Source: an uncultured bacterium
GTDB lineage: Bacteria > Desulfobacterota > Desulfobaccia > Desulfobaccales > 0-14-0-80-60-11
DNA: 39,329 nt
Direction: 5' to 3'
NCBI GenBank assembly: GCA_937943575.1
Contig: CALEAV010000036.1
Span: 1-39,329 of the forward strand
Made by a program: the position numbers and the translations under genes. The notes under the pieces were generated by a model that saw only the letters and a program-made list of their open reading frames with translations, had not been told where the DNA came from and did no database searches. This document shows, one piece after another, positions 17,721-25,248 of this stretch; the stretch's first letter is position 1; every line of letters begins with the position of its first letter.

Positions 17721-18505
17721 GCGCCATCCGGGAGCCCTTCTCGGAAGGGGAATCCCTCCTCCACCGCCTGGACCCCCGGGGCAAGGTGGCGGCGGCCGCC
17801 GCCTTCTCGGTGCTGGTGGCCTCCAGCCGCACCTTTGCCACGGCCCTGACCGGCCTCTGTCTGGCGGTGGTCGCCATCCTGTGTGCCCGGCTGCCATGGC
17901 GCAAAGTGGCCGCCCGCCTGCTGGTGGTGAACGGCTTTGTGCTCTTCCTCTGGCTGGTCCTGCCCTTCACCTATCCGGGGGAGGTCGTCTGGCGCTGGCG
18001 GTGGTTCGCCGCCACCCGGGAGGGGCTGGCCGCCGCCGGCCTCATCACCCTCAAATCCAACGCCCTCCTCCTGGGGCTCATCGCCCTGGTGGCCACCGTG
18101 CCCCTGGTGGATCTGGGCCAGGCCCTGCACCGCCTCCGGCTGCCGGACAAGCTCTGCCATCTGCTTTTGTTCACCTACCGCTATCTCTACGTCTTCGAGC
18201 AGGAATACCAGCGGCTCACGCAGGCCATGAAGATCCGGGGCTTCCGGCCCCGCACGGATCTGCACACCTACAGGAGCTATGCCTATCTGGCGGCCATGCT
18301 CCTGGTGCGGAGCCACGACCGGGCCGAGCGGGTCTATCAGGCCATGCTCTGCCGGGGCTTTCAGGGGCGGTTTTACAGCCTGAAGGAGTTTTCCTGGCAG
18401 CCCCGTGACCGTCTCTTCCTGGCCACGGCGGGCCTGAGCCTGCTGGTGCTGGCCGGGCTGGAATGGCTTCTTCCCTGGACCCTCGGGCGGACCGGAGGAG
18501 GATGA
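17717..18505 (+). CDS. cbiQ: CbiQ-type ECF transporter transmembrane (T) component
   Basis: A 262-residue energy-coupling membrane protein. The start is GTG at 17717, in a GTGA overlap with the stop of the preceding gene. HRLDPRGKVAAAAAFSVLVA is the typical opening of CbiQ/EcfT. The two coupling motifs that contact the ATPase are seen as AMKIRGFRPRT and AMLCRGFQGRF (A-x-x-x-R-G pattern), roughly 35 residues apart. Several hydrophobic helices lie before them. It transmits ATP hydrolysis by CbiO to CbiM. Confidence 0.9.
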   Translation: MSAIREPFSEGESLLHRLDPRGKVAAAAAFSVLVASSRTFATALTGLCLAVVAILCARLPWRKVAARLLVVNGFVLFLWLVLPFTYPGEVVWRWRWFAATREGLAAAGLITLKSNALLLGLIALVATVPLVDLGQALHRLRLPDKLCHLLLFTYRYLYVFEQEYQRLTQAMKIRGFRPRTDLHTYRSYAYLAAMLLVRSHDRAERVYQAMLCRGFQGRFYSLKEFSWQPRDRLFLATAGLSLLVLAGLEWLLPWTLGRTGGG

Positions 18506-18506
18506 C

Positions 18507-19178
18507 GTGCACCACATGGAAGGCGACCCCATCATTGCCGTGCAGCACCTCACCTTCCGGTATCCCGGGGCGCCCCGGCCGGTGTTTGAAGACTTCTCCT
18601 TTGAACTTTTGCCGGGCCATCACCTGGGGCTGGTGGGCCCCAACGGCGCCGGCAAGACCACCCTGCTGCACCTGCTGATGGGACTCTTGAAACCCCAAGC
18701 GGGCCGCATCCTCATCTTCGGGAGGGAGGTGAGCACCGAGAAGGACTTCGCCTGGGTCCGGCAGCGGGTGGGGCTGCTCTTCCAGAACCCGGACGACCAG
18801 CTCTTCTGCCCCACGGTGCTGGAGGATGTGGCCTTCGGACCCCTCAATCAGGGGAAGACCAAGGCAGAAGCCGTCGCCCTCGCCCGGGAGACCATGGCAA
18901 AGCTGGGGCTGGAGGGCTTTGAGGAGCGCCTCACCTACAAGCTCTCCGGGGGGGAGAAGAAGCTGGTGGCCCTGGCCACCGTCCTGGCCATGCAGCCGCA
19001 GCTGCTGTTGCTGGACGAACCCACCAGCGGGCTGGACGAAGCCACCAAACTCCGTCTCATTCACATCCTCCAGCACCTGTCCATTCCCTACATGATCGTC
19101 TCCCACGAGCGGGAGTTCCTCAACGAAACCGTCAAGAAATGCTGCCAAGTGCATGCGCATTGCTGTCAACCCGAGTAA
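18507..19178 (+). CDS. cbiO: CbiO-type ECF transporter ATPase
   Basis: A 223-residue ABC ATPase. Walker A is GPNGAGKTT (44-52), the Q-loop is GLLFQNPDDQLFCPTVLEDV (the ECF-specific form), the signature is KLSGGEKKL, Walker B is LLLLDEPTSGLDE, and the switch histidine is in IVSHE. The start is GTG at 18507, preceded by GGAGGAGG at 8 bases; the ATG three codons later is too far away. The protein is shorter than the usual 250-280 residues. Its C-terminus is odd: KKCCQVHAHCCQPE carries four Cys and two His in a symmetric arrangement where relatives have a plain domain. It pairs with CbiQ. Confidence 0.92.
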   Translation: MHHMEGDPIIAVQHLTFRYPGAPRPVFEDFSFELLPGHHLGLVGPNGAGKTTLLHLLMGLLKPQAGRILIFGREVSTEKDFAWVRQRVGLLFQNPDDQLFCPTVLEDVAFGPLNQGKTKAEAVALARETMAKLGLEGFEERLTYKLSGGEKKLVALATVLAMQPQLLLLDEPTSGLDEATKLRLIHILQHLSIPYMIVSHEREFLNETVKKCCQVHAHCCQPE

Positions 19179-19201
19179 CGCTGGCAGAAGGGGATGAATG
19201 T

Positions 19202-20209
19202 ATGCTGAAAAGAGTGTGGCTGATCTTTGTGTCTCTGGCGCTGGCTGTGCCACTCAGTCTGGGGCTGCCCTCGGAAAGCCCGGGGGAGGACAAGCCGGGA
19301 ATGAGCCCCGTCGAGGGAAACGTCCCAACGGCAGCTCAAGGCCAGGAGGGGGAGAAAAAGCAGGAAGGCGACGAATGCCCTGCCACCTTCGGCCCGATCA
19401 TCACGGACACGGCCATCCCCATCGACAAGGGCAGGTTTGCAGTCCAGCCCACCTTCGGGCTGGCCTTTGTCACCCACCGCTTCAGCCCGAACTGGCGGCG
19501 GGTGTCGCCTAGCGGGGATTTCCGTTCCTTTTCCATGGAATGGAAATTCACCTATGGGCTGATGGACAACCTTGAGGTCTTCGTGGTGCTCCCCTATGTC
19601 CACAACTGGGCCAGCCACGTGGATGAGCCGGCCCCCGGGGGAGAGCGCGCCGCCAACTTCGGCGGCCTGGGGGACATCAACCTCACCTTCAAATACCGCC
19701 TGGTGGAGGAGACCCAGACCCGGCCCACGGTGACCGCCCTCTTGGCGGTGGATTTCCCCTCCGGGCACTACAAGCACCTCAACCCCCGCTTCCTGGGCAC
19801 GGACGCCATCGGCGGCGGGGCCTACGTCTTCACCCTGGGCCTCAACCTGCAGAAATACCTCCGGCCGGTGATTCTTTACGGCAACCTCTGGTATTCCATG
19901 CAGACCGCCTTTACGGACGACTCCGGGCGCAATTACCCCCGGGACTTTGTCACCGTCAATCTGGCGGCGGAATACCCTTTGAATAAGAAATGGGTGGCGC
20001 TTGTGGAACTCACCAGCTTCTGGGACGCCGGGCGCCTCATCGGCCACCAGGCCAACACCCCGCCCGGGGCCCTGCTCTCGGTGCTGCCGGGGCTTGAATA
20101 CATGGCCACGGAGAAGCTCTCCTTCGCCTTCGGCGTCAACCTCGACCTGCTGGGCAAGAATGCCGACGCCGCGGTGACGCCCCTTCTCTCTTTGGTGTAC
20201 GCTTTTTGA
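19202..20209 (+). CDS. Outer-membrane beta-barrel protein in the nickel/cobalt uptake operon
   Basis: A 335-residue exported protein. The signal peptide is MLKRVWLIFVSLALAVPLSL; a charged low-complexity segment (about 25-55) follows, then alternating hydrophobic strands to the end (GRFAVQPTFGLAFVTHRF, GDINLTFKYRLV, TVTALLAVDFPSG, VTVNLAAEYPL, KLSFAFGVNLDLLG) and a terminal Phe (LLSLVYAF), the outer-membrane insertion signal. It resembles the channel family called MetA-pathway of phenol degradation. The ATG at 19202 is preceded by AAGGGG and lies 24 bases after cbiO, so it is in the operon. It may be the outer-membrane route for the metal; this is inference. Confidence 0.75.
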   Translation: MLKRVWLIFVSLALAVPLSLGLPSESPGEDKPGMSPVEGNVPTAAQGQEGEKKQEGDECPATFGPIITDTAIPIDKGRFAVQPTFGLAFVTHRFSPNWRRVSPSGDFRSFSMEWKFTYGLMDNLEVFVVLPYVHNWASHVDEPAPGGERAANFGGLGDINLTFKYRLVEETQTRPTVTALLAVDFPSGHYKHLNPRFLGTDAIGGGAYVFTLGLNLQKYLRPVILYGNLWYSMQTAFTDDSGRNYPRDFVTVNLAAEYPLNKKWVALVELTSFWDAGRLIGHQANTPPGALLSVLPGLEYMATEKLSFAFGVNLDLLGKNADAAVTPLLSLVYAF

Positions 20210-20228
20210 AAAAAGGAGGAATCGCAGA

Positions 20229-20702
20229 ATGAAACGTTTAAGCCTGACGGGGGCCTGGCTGGTGGGGCTGGCACTGGGGGCGTTGCTGGTGGCCCCCGAC
20301 GTCCTGGCTCAGGGGCGCGGCCAGGGCTTCCGGGCCTGCCCGTACACCCCTTACCTGTGCCCAGTGAGCGCCACCTGCGTGGCCTTCGAGGAGGCCGGCA
20401 AGGTGGTGCGCACCCTCACTGAATCCCTGGGGCCGGACATGTATCCGGGGATGGCGGTGGTGGTGGAGACCAAAACCCGGGGCGAGGTGCACGTGCATCT
20501 GGGGCCGGTGTGGTTTCTGGAGCGCCAGGAGTTCGAGCTCAAACCCGGAGACCCGGTGCGCATCAAAGGCGTGTGTGAAAAACCGGCGGAAGGCAAAGGA
20601 CATCAGGCGGTCGTGGCCTATGAACTGCACAAAGGGGACTTTGTCCTGCTCCTCAGGGATGCGCAAGGACGCCCCTACTGGGAGGCCTGGCGGAAAAAAT
20701 GA
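20229..20702 (+). CDS. Small periplasmic protein, possibly OB-fold-like
   Basis: A 157-residue protein with a signal peptide (MKRLSLTGAWLVG to about residue 27, VLAQ). Three cysteines cluster early in the mature part (RACPYTPYLCPVSATC). The remainder alternates strands and turns (MAVVVETKTRGEVHVHLGPV, ELKPGDPVRIKGVCEKP, HQAVVAYELHKGDFVLLLRD, GRPYWEAW). The ELKPGDPVRIKG-type turn resembles OB-fold proteins of the periplasm, but this is only a look-alike. AAAAGGAGG precedes the ATG, 19 bases after the barrel gene, so it belongs to the operon. The CxxxxxC pattern and the histidines could bind metal. Function unknown. Confidence 0.65.
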   Translation: MKRLSLTGAWLVGLALGALLVAPDVLAQGRGQGFRACPYTPYLCPVSATCVAFEEAGKVVRTLTESLGPDMYPGMAVVVETKTRGEVHVHLGPVWFLERQEFELKPGDPVRIKGVCEKPAEGKGHQAVVAYELHKGDFVLLLRDAQGRPYWEAWRKK

Positions 20703-20973
20703 GGAGTCCCGGAGGGGGTGAAGGGTGTGGGAATGGTCGGGAGCGGACGGAGCTTTGCCCCAAGGCGCCTGTGGTAAAAATGCAGCCAAAGAAGCGGGGC
20801 TTTGGGCTGGGAAGCCCCGGGGCTTCGCCATTCCGGGCAACGGGGGCGGGAGAGCCTGAGGAGGAGCGGGGCACCGCTTTCCACCTCCCGCAGGCCGCTG
20901 CCCTCGCTTAAGGCAGGGCAAAATCCAGGACCCGGGAGGGCCTTGTGCCCTTCCCGCAGGTATGGGAGGAGAT

Positions 20974-21765
20974 ATGCGGCGTTATGTGATTATGGGAGTC
21001 TTAGGTGTGGTTGCGGGGGTGCTGGGCCTGGCAGGTTCGGTTCGGGCCCATTTCGGCCTCATCCTGCCGGACAAGGCCATGGTGACCCAGGAGGACAAGC
21101 CGGAGGTGGCCCTCACCCTGGCCTTCCTCCATCCCTTTGAGCAAAAAGGCATGGCGATGGGCAAGCCCCTGAAATTCACGGTCAAGGCGGGCAAGGAAAA
21201 GTGGGACCTCCTCCCCACCCTGAAGGAGACCCAGGTCCTGGGGCAGCCGGCCTGGCAGACCACCTTCGCCCTCAAAAAACCGGGCATCTACGCCTTCTAC
21301 TTTGACCCCCAGCCCTATTGGGAGCCGGCGGAGGACAAGTTCATCATCCACCAGACCAAGACCTACGTGGCCGCCTTCGGGGCGGAGGAGGGCTGGGACG
21401 CCGAGGTGGGGCTCAAGGCCGAGATCATCCCCCTGACCCGGCCCTTCGGCCTCTATGCCGGCAATGTCTTCCAGGGGCAGGTGAGATTCAAGGGCAAGCC
21501 CCTGCCGGACGCCGACGTGGAGGTGGAGTTCTGGAATGACGGCGGCAAGGTCCAGGCGCCCAACGACTACTTTGTGGCCCAGGTGGTGAAGACGGATAAA
21601 AACGGGGTCTTCACCTTCTCCCCGCCGGCCCCGGGCTGGTGGGGCTTTGCGGCCCTCACCACCGAAAAACAGGCCGTGGCCGACAAGGACGGCAAGAAAA
21701 AGGACGCCGAATACGGCGCCGTGCTGTGGGTGCAGTTCCACCCCTGGCCGGGAACGGGAAAGTGA
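20974..21765 (+). CDS. DUF4198 (NikK-like) periplasmic protein
   Basis: A 263-residue exported protein. The signal peptide ends SVRA before HFGLILPDKAMVTQEDKPEV, so the mature N-terminus is a histidine, typical for DUF4198 proteins encoded with nickel/cobalt uptake systems. The body is a two-domain beta-sandwich: KPGIYAFYFDPQPYW, FGLYAGNVFQGQVRFKGKPL, DADVEVEFWNDGG, VVKTDKNGVFTFSPPAPGWW. GGGAGGAGAT before the ATG at 20974 fixes the start; an ATG 12 bases upstream is less likely. It lies 271 bases after the preceding gene. That gap holds a 7-base-arm hairpin (GGGGCTT/AAGCCCC) and no gene. It may capture or deliver metal in the periplasm; this is inferred from neighbours. Confidence 0.8.
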   Translation: MRRYVIMGVLGVVAGVLGLAGSVRAHFGLILPDKAMVTQEDKPEVALTLAFLHPFEQKGMAMGKPLKFTVKAGKEKWDLLPTLKETQVLGQPAWQTTFALKKPGIYAFYFDPQPYWEPAEDKFIIHQTKTYVAAFGAEEGWDAEVGLKAEIIPLTRPFGLYAGNVFQGQVRFKGKPLPDADVEVEFWNDGGKVQAPNDYFVAQVVKTDKNGVFTFSPPAPGWWGFAALTTEKQAVADKDGKKKDAEYGAVLWVQFHPWPGTGK

Positions 21766-21961
21766 AGGGTGAGGGGAGGGCCGGGGGATCCTTGGGCCTC
21801 CCCTCCCAGAGGCTTCCGGGAGGTGATGGGGCAGGCCCCTGAAGGGGACAGGGGGGTATGGACCCGGGCGCCCTTCAGGGGGCATCGCCGGATTGCCAAG
21901 GGCCGCCGCCTGGGATATAAGGGAGAGAGAGCCTCAGCCCATCCTCCCCCCGGGGGCGGCC

Positions 21962-22789
21962 ATGAAAGCCATCTGGAAGGGCTACCTCAAGGTCAGCCTG
22001 GTCACCATCCCCGTCCGCCTTTACCACGCCCTGAGCCCCAAGGTCCTGAGCTTTGAGCTCCTGCATCGGGACTGCGGCACCAAAATCGTGCAGCAGCGTT
22101 ACTGCCCCCGCTGCCATAAGGTGCTCACCGCCGAGGAGCTCATCCGGGGCTACCGCTACGGCAAGGACCTCTATGTCACCGTCACCGACGAGGACCTGGA
22201 GAGGGCCAAGGCTGCAGCCAGCGACGTCATGGAGATCCTGCAGTTCGTGGACGAGCGGGAGATCCACCCCCTCTTTTACGCCGACGCCCACTACCTGGTG
22301 CCCGACGGTCAGGCCGGCACCGAGGCCTTCGCCCTCCTGCACCGGGCCCTCATCGACACCAAAAAGGCGGCCCTGGCCAAGGCGGTGCTGCGGCAGCGCC
22401 AGCATCTCTTGGCGGTGCGCCCCTATCAGGGGGCCCTCATCGCCTTCACCCTCCACTACCCCGAGGAGGTGGTGGCGGTGGAGAGCCTCCCGGAGGCGGG
22501 CGAGGTCCTGAGGGCGGCGGTGGACCAGAAAGGTCTGACCCTGGCCCGCACCCTCATCGAGGCCCTCTCCGGCCCCTTTGCCCCGGAAAAGTATCCGGAT
22601 GAATACACCCATACCCTGATGCAGCTCATCCAGGCCAGGGCGGCGGGGGAGGAGTTTCAGGTGGCCACCCCACCCGAGCCCCAGAAGGTCATCAATCTGA
22701 TGGAGGCCCTGGCCCGCAGCGTGGCCCAGACGGCGCCCCAGGCCAAGGCGCCTCCGGCCAGGGCCAAGAAGGCCGGCAAGGGGGGCTGA
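21962..22789 (+). CDS. ku: Bacterial Ku, DNA end-joining protein
   Basis: A 275-residue Ku homodimer subunit that binds double-strand breaks and recruits ligase. MKAIWKGYLKVSLVTIPVRL and KVLSFELLHRDCGTKI open the core beta-barrel, with a Cys pair in RYCPRCHKVL. YGKDLYVTVTDEDLE, IHPLFYADAHYLVPD, LRQRQHLLAVRPYQGALIAF and the Ala/Lys-rich C-terminal tail (KAPPARAKKAGKGG), which contacts DNA or ligase, also fit. The ATG at 21962 is used; an upstream TTG or GTG frame to 21893 adds non-family residues. It is followed on the same strand, 161 bases away, by the ligase, a typical end-joining pair. Confidence 0.93.
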   Translation: MKAIWKGYLKVSLVTIPVRLYHALSPKVLSFELLHRDCGTKIVQQRYCPRCHKVLTAEELIRGYRYGKDLYVTVTDEDLERAKAAASDVMEILQFVDEREIHPLFYADAHYLVPDGQAGTEAFALLHRALIDTKKAALAKAVLRQRQHLLAVRPYQGALIAFTLHYPEEVVAVESLPEAGEVLRAAVDQKGLTLARTLIEALSGPFAPEKYPDEYTHTLMQLIQARAAGEEFQVATPPEPQKVINLMEALARSVAQTAPQAKAPPARAKKAGKGG

Positions 22790-22950
22790 TTGTCCGGCGC
22801 CTCCGGCCGGCAGACGCCGCAGGGCGCATCCCTCCAGGGGAGAGGCGGCCTGAGGTGGTTGGCGGGACAGGCCGGGGTGGCGGGGACACCTTGGCCCCCC
22901 GCTTGCGGAAGTTCTCTTAAACACTCGCCAGTTGAGGCGCAAAGGCGGGC

Positions 22951-23919
22951 ATGAGCCCACCCGCATCCCCTCCCCGGGGCGCCATCCCCGTCTTTACCGG
23001 GCCGGAGATGCTCACCGCCCGCCTTGCCCCCATGCTGGCCTATTTCTCGCCCCCCTTTGACTCGCCCCGCCACCTCTTTGAGCTCAAATGGGACGGCACC
23101 CGCTGCCTGCTGTTCCTTGACCGGGGCACCCTCCGCCTGCAGAACCGCCGCCTGGAGGACATCACCTGGCGCTACCCGGAGCTGGCCGGCATCTCCGAGG
23201 ATCTTGCAGCCCGAAATGCCATCCTGGACGGCGAGCTGGTGGTGCTGCAGGACGGCCGGCCCTCCTTTACCCTGCTGCAGCAGCGGGAGCAGGTGGGGGC
23301 TCCCTTCAGGGTCAGCCTGCTGGCCCGGCGCCTCCCGGCCACCTATGTGGCCTTTGACCTGCTCTTTCTGGATGACCGGCCCCGCTATCTCCTGCCCCTG
23401 GAGGAGCGCCGGGCGCTGCTGCAGGGGTGCCTGAGGGAGTCCCCCCGGCTGGTGCTCTCCCGGGCGGTGCCAGAGAAAGGCCGGGCCTTCTTTGCCGGGG
23501 CGGTGGCCCAGGGCTTTGAGGGCGTCATGGCCAAGGCCAGGGACAGCCCGTATCTCATCGGCATCCGCTCCCGCTATTGGCTGAAAATCAAGCCCCGCCT
23601 CACCGAGGAGTGCGTCATCATCGGCTATACGACGGGCAGGGGCGGCCGGGGGGAGAGCTTCGGGGCGCTGCTGGTCGCCAGCCCCGAAGGCGGCCGGCTG
23701 GTCTACCGGGGCCGGGTGGGGAGCGGCTTTTCCGAGGCCCTGCTTGCGGACCTCACCGGGCGCCTCCGGGCTCTGGAGGTGGAGGCCCCGCCCCTTGCCG
23801 GCGTGCGGGTGAGGGGCGCCCGCTGGGTGAATCCGGAGCTGCGGGCCCTCATCAGCTATCAGGAGAAGACCGCCGACGGGCATTTCCGGGCGCCGGTCTT
23901 TGTCCGCCTGCTGGGTTGA
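22951..23919 (+). CDS. ATP-dependent DNA ligase (LigD ligase-domain type), stand-alone
   Basis: A 322-residue ligase that seals nicks using ATP. The adenylation lysine is in FELKWDGTR (K46). ILDGELVVLQDGRPSF (motif III), YVAFDLLFLD, EGVMAKARDSPY (motif IV) and RYWLKIKP (motif V) follow. A C-terminal OB domain (CVIIGYTTGRGGRGESFGAL to GRVGSGF and RWVNPELRALISYQEKT) completes the catalytic core. The primase/polymerase and phosphoesterase domains of full LigD are absent. The ATG sits in the loop of a GGGC-ATGA-GCCC hairpin (22947-22958). It acts with Ku in non-homologous end joining by context. Confidence 0.92.
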   Translation: MSPPASPPRGAIPVFTGPEMLTARLAPMLAYFSPPFDSPRHLFELKWDGTRCLLFLDRGTLRLQNRRLEDITWRYPELAGISEDLAARNAILDGELVVLQDGRPSFTLLQQREQVGAPFRVSLLARRLPATYVAFDLLFLDDRPRYLLPLEERRALLQGCLRESPRLVLSRAVPEKGRAFFAGAVAQGFEGVMAKARDSPYLIGIRSRYWLKIKPRLTEECVIIGYTTGRGGRGESFGALLVASPEGGRLVYRGRVGSGFSEALLADLTGRLRALEVEAPPLAGVRVRGARWVNPELRALISYQEKTADGHFRAPVFVRLLG

Positions 23920-23994
23920 AGGGGGGGCCTTTCATGGGGGTGGGGGGCCGCAGAATCATGCAGCCTCTTCCACACCCACTCCCCCTCCCCCCCC

Positions 23995-24081
23995 ATGGAG
24001 GATGTCTTCCGCACCCTGGTGGTCAACGGTTACAGCCGCCAAGCCGAGGAGGCGGTGTCCAGGCTGCCCCGCACCGGTTAG
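23995..24081 (+). CDS. Possible 28-residue small ORF
   Basis: ATG GAG GAT through to TAG encodes MEDVFRTLVVNGYSRQAEEA followed by VSRLPRTG. The composition is protein-like and the codons are normal. However, the sequence upstream is a C-rich run without a ribosome-binding site, and no family is recognised. It could be a remnant of a larger gene. The rest of 23920-24148 holds nothing else. Confidence 0.2.
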   Translation: MEDVFRTLVVNGYSRQAEEAVSRLPRTG

Positions 24082-24148
24082 CCGCTAATAAAAAGGGATG
24101 GGGGCTGCAGGCAGGTCAGGGGGAGCCCCTCGCTCCCGGGCTCTGCTC

Positions 24149-25150
24149 TCAGCCATAGATGGCCGCCATCTGGCGGATCATGCGGGCCACCTCCGCCCGC
24201 AGGTCCTCGGGCGCCAGGAGCTCCGCCTCCGGCCCGAAGCTCAGGACAAAGGAGGCCACCTCCGGCCGGCTGGTGGCGGTGAATTCCACCAGCACCCCGC
24301 CCCCGGGGAGGGCCGTGAGCTTCTGATCCCCGCTCCAGCGCCGCTCCCGGACGTAGGCCGCCGCCTGCGGGCCCACCTTCAGGCGCACCCGGAAGGGCTC
24401 CCCCTGCATGAGGCCGAAGGCCTGCCCCGGATCCGGCAGCTCCAGGGGCGGGTGGAAGTGCCGGTCCGTCAGTTTCACCGCCAGGAGGCGCTGCATCGCC
24501 AGGAGCATGTTGTCATAGACGACCTCCGGGGGGCCGTCCTCGGTCATGCGCCAGCAGCGCAGATACAGGGTGGCGTGGTGCGACAGGAAAAACAGGGGCG
24601 CCACGGCGTATTCCCGGGGCTTGGGGTGCTTGGGGGAATGGTACCTGACCCGGCAGACGCGGTGCTCAGTCATGGCGGTAAGCAGGGTGTGCACCAAGTC
24701 CTCCTGGCCGGAGTAATCCACCATCCCTTTGGCGCTGGCCTGGGCCAGCGGGGTGAGGGCCTGGGAACGATCCCTCGGGTCCGACAGAAGGGTGGTGGTG
24801 CGGGCGATGGCCTGGCCCACCTCCTCCCTGAGCTCCGGGGGCAGAAGATGGCAGACGAAATCCCGGCACAGGAGCAGAAGCTGGATGGCCCGGGCGTCCA
24901 GACACACCCGGGGCGGCGTCTGCGGGGTTTTCACCCGCACCCACTTGCGCCGCCCCTCCCGCCAGCTCTCCACCGTCACGGTACGGCTCATCTCAATCTG
25001 CTCCAGCATGCGGAGCACCGTCTGCTTGGAGCAGCGCAGCATCCGGGCCAGCTGCGGCAGGGAATACTGCCGGCCGCTGAAGAGGAGCAGGCCATACAGG
25101 TTGAGCATCCTGGCCGCGGGAGAGACATGGGGGGCGAGTTTCTCCGGCAT
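24149..25150 (-). CDS. WYL-domain transcriptional regulator (HTH-WYL-WCX)
   Basis: A 333-residue regulator. An N-terminal winged helix-turn-helix (ARMLNLYGLLLFSGRQYSLP, LARMLRCSKQTVLRMLEQIE) is followed by a WYL domain (about 140-230: HRVCRVRYHSPKHPKPREYA, VAPLFFLSHHATLYLRCWR, where YLRCW replaces the classical WYL). A C-terminal WCX domain (PFRVRLKVGPQAAAYVRERR, VLVEFTATSRPEVASFVLSF) closes it. WYL proteins sense nucleic acid or nucleotide ligands, and several control defence or DNA-damage genes. It is divergent from the ARPP-1 gene, with 98 bases between the starts, and probably controls it. The ligand is unknown. Confidence 0.9.
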   Translation of the reverse strand: MPEKLAPHVSPAARMLNLYGLLLFSGRQYSLPQLARMLRCSKQTVLRMLEQIEMSRTVTVESWREGRRKWVRVKTPQTPPRVCLDARAIQLLLLCRDFVCHLLPPELREEVGQAIARTTTLLSDPRDRSQALTPLAQASAKGMVDYSGQEDLVHTLLTAMTEHRVCRVRYHSPKHPKPREYAVAPLFFLSHHATLYLRCWRMTEDGPPEVVYDNMLLAMQRLLAVKLTDRHFHPPLELPDPGQAFGLMQGEPFRVRLKVGPQAAAYVRERRWSGDQKLTALPGGGVLVEFTATSRPEVASFVLSFGPEAELLAPEDLRAEVARMIRQMAAIYG

Positions 25151-25170
25151 GGGACCCCCAAAAAAAATTT

Positions 25171-25185
25171 ATTGCATTCCGCAAT
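25171..25185. promoter_or_regulatory. Small inverted repeat between divergent WYL and ARPP-1 genes
   Basis: ATTGC (25171-25175) and GCAAT (25181-25185) are separated by ATTCC, within an AT-rich patch between the two starts. It is a plausible operator half-site pair for the WYL regulator. By eye only. Confidence 0.3.
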
Positions 25186-25248
25186 CTGGAACATCGCCAG
25201 GATAGCATATTTCCCGGGGGAGGGAGGAACATTTTATGGAGGTGCCAC

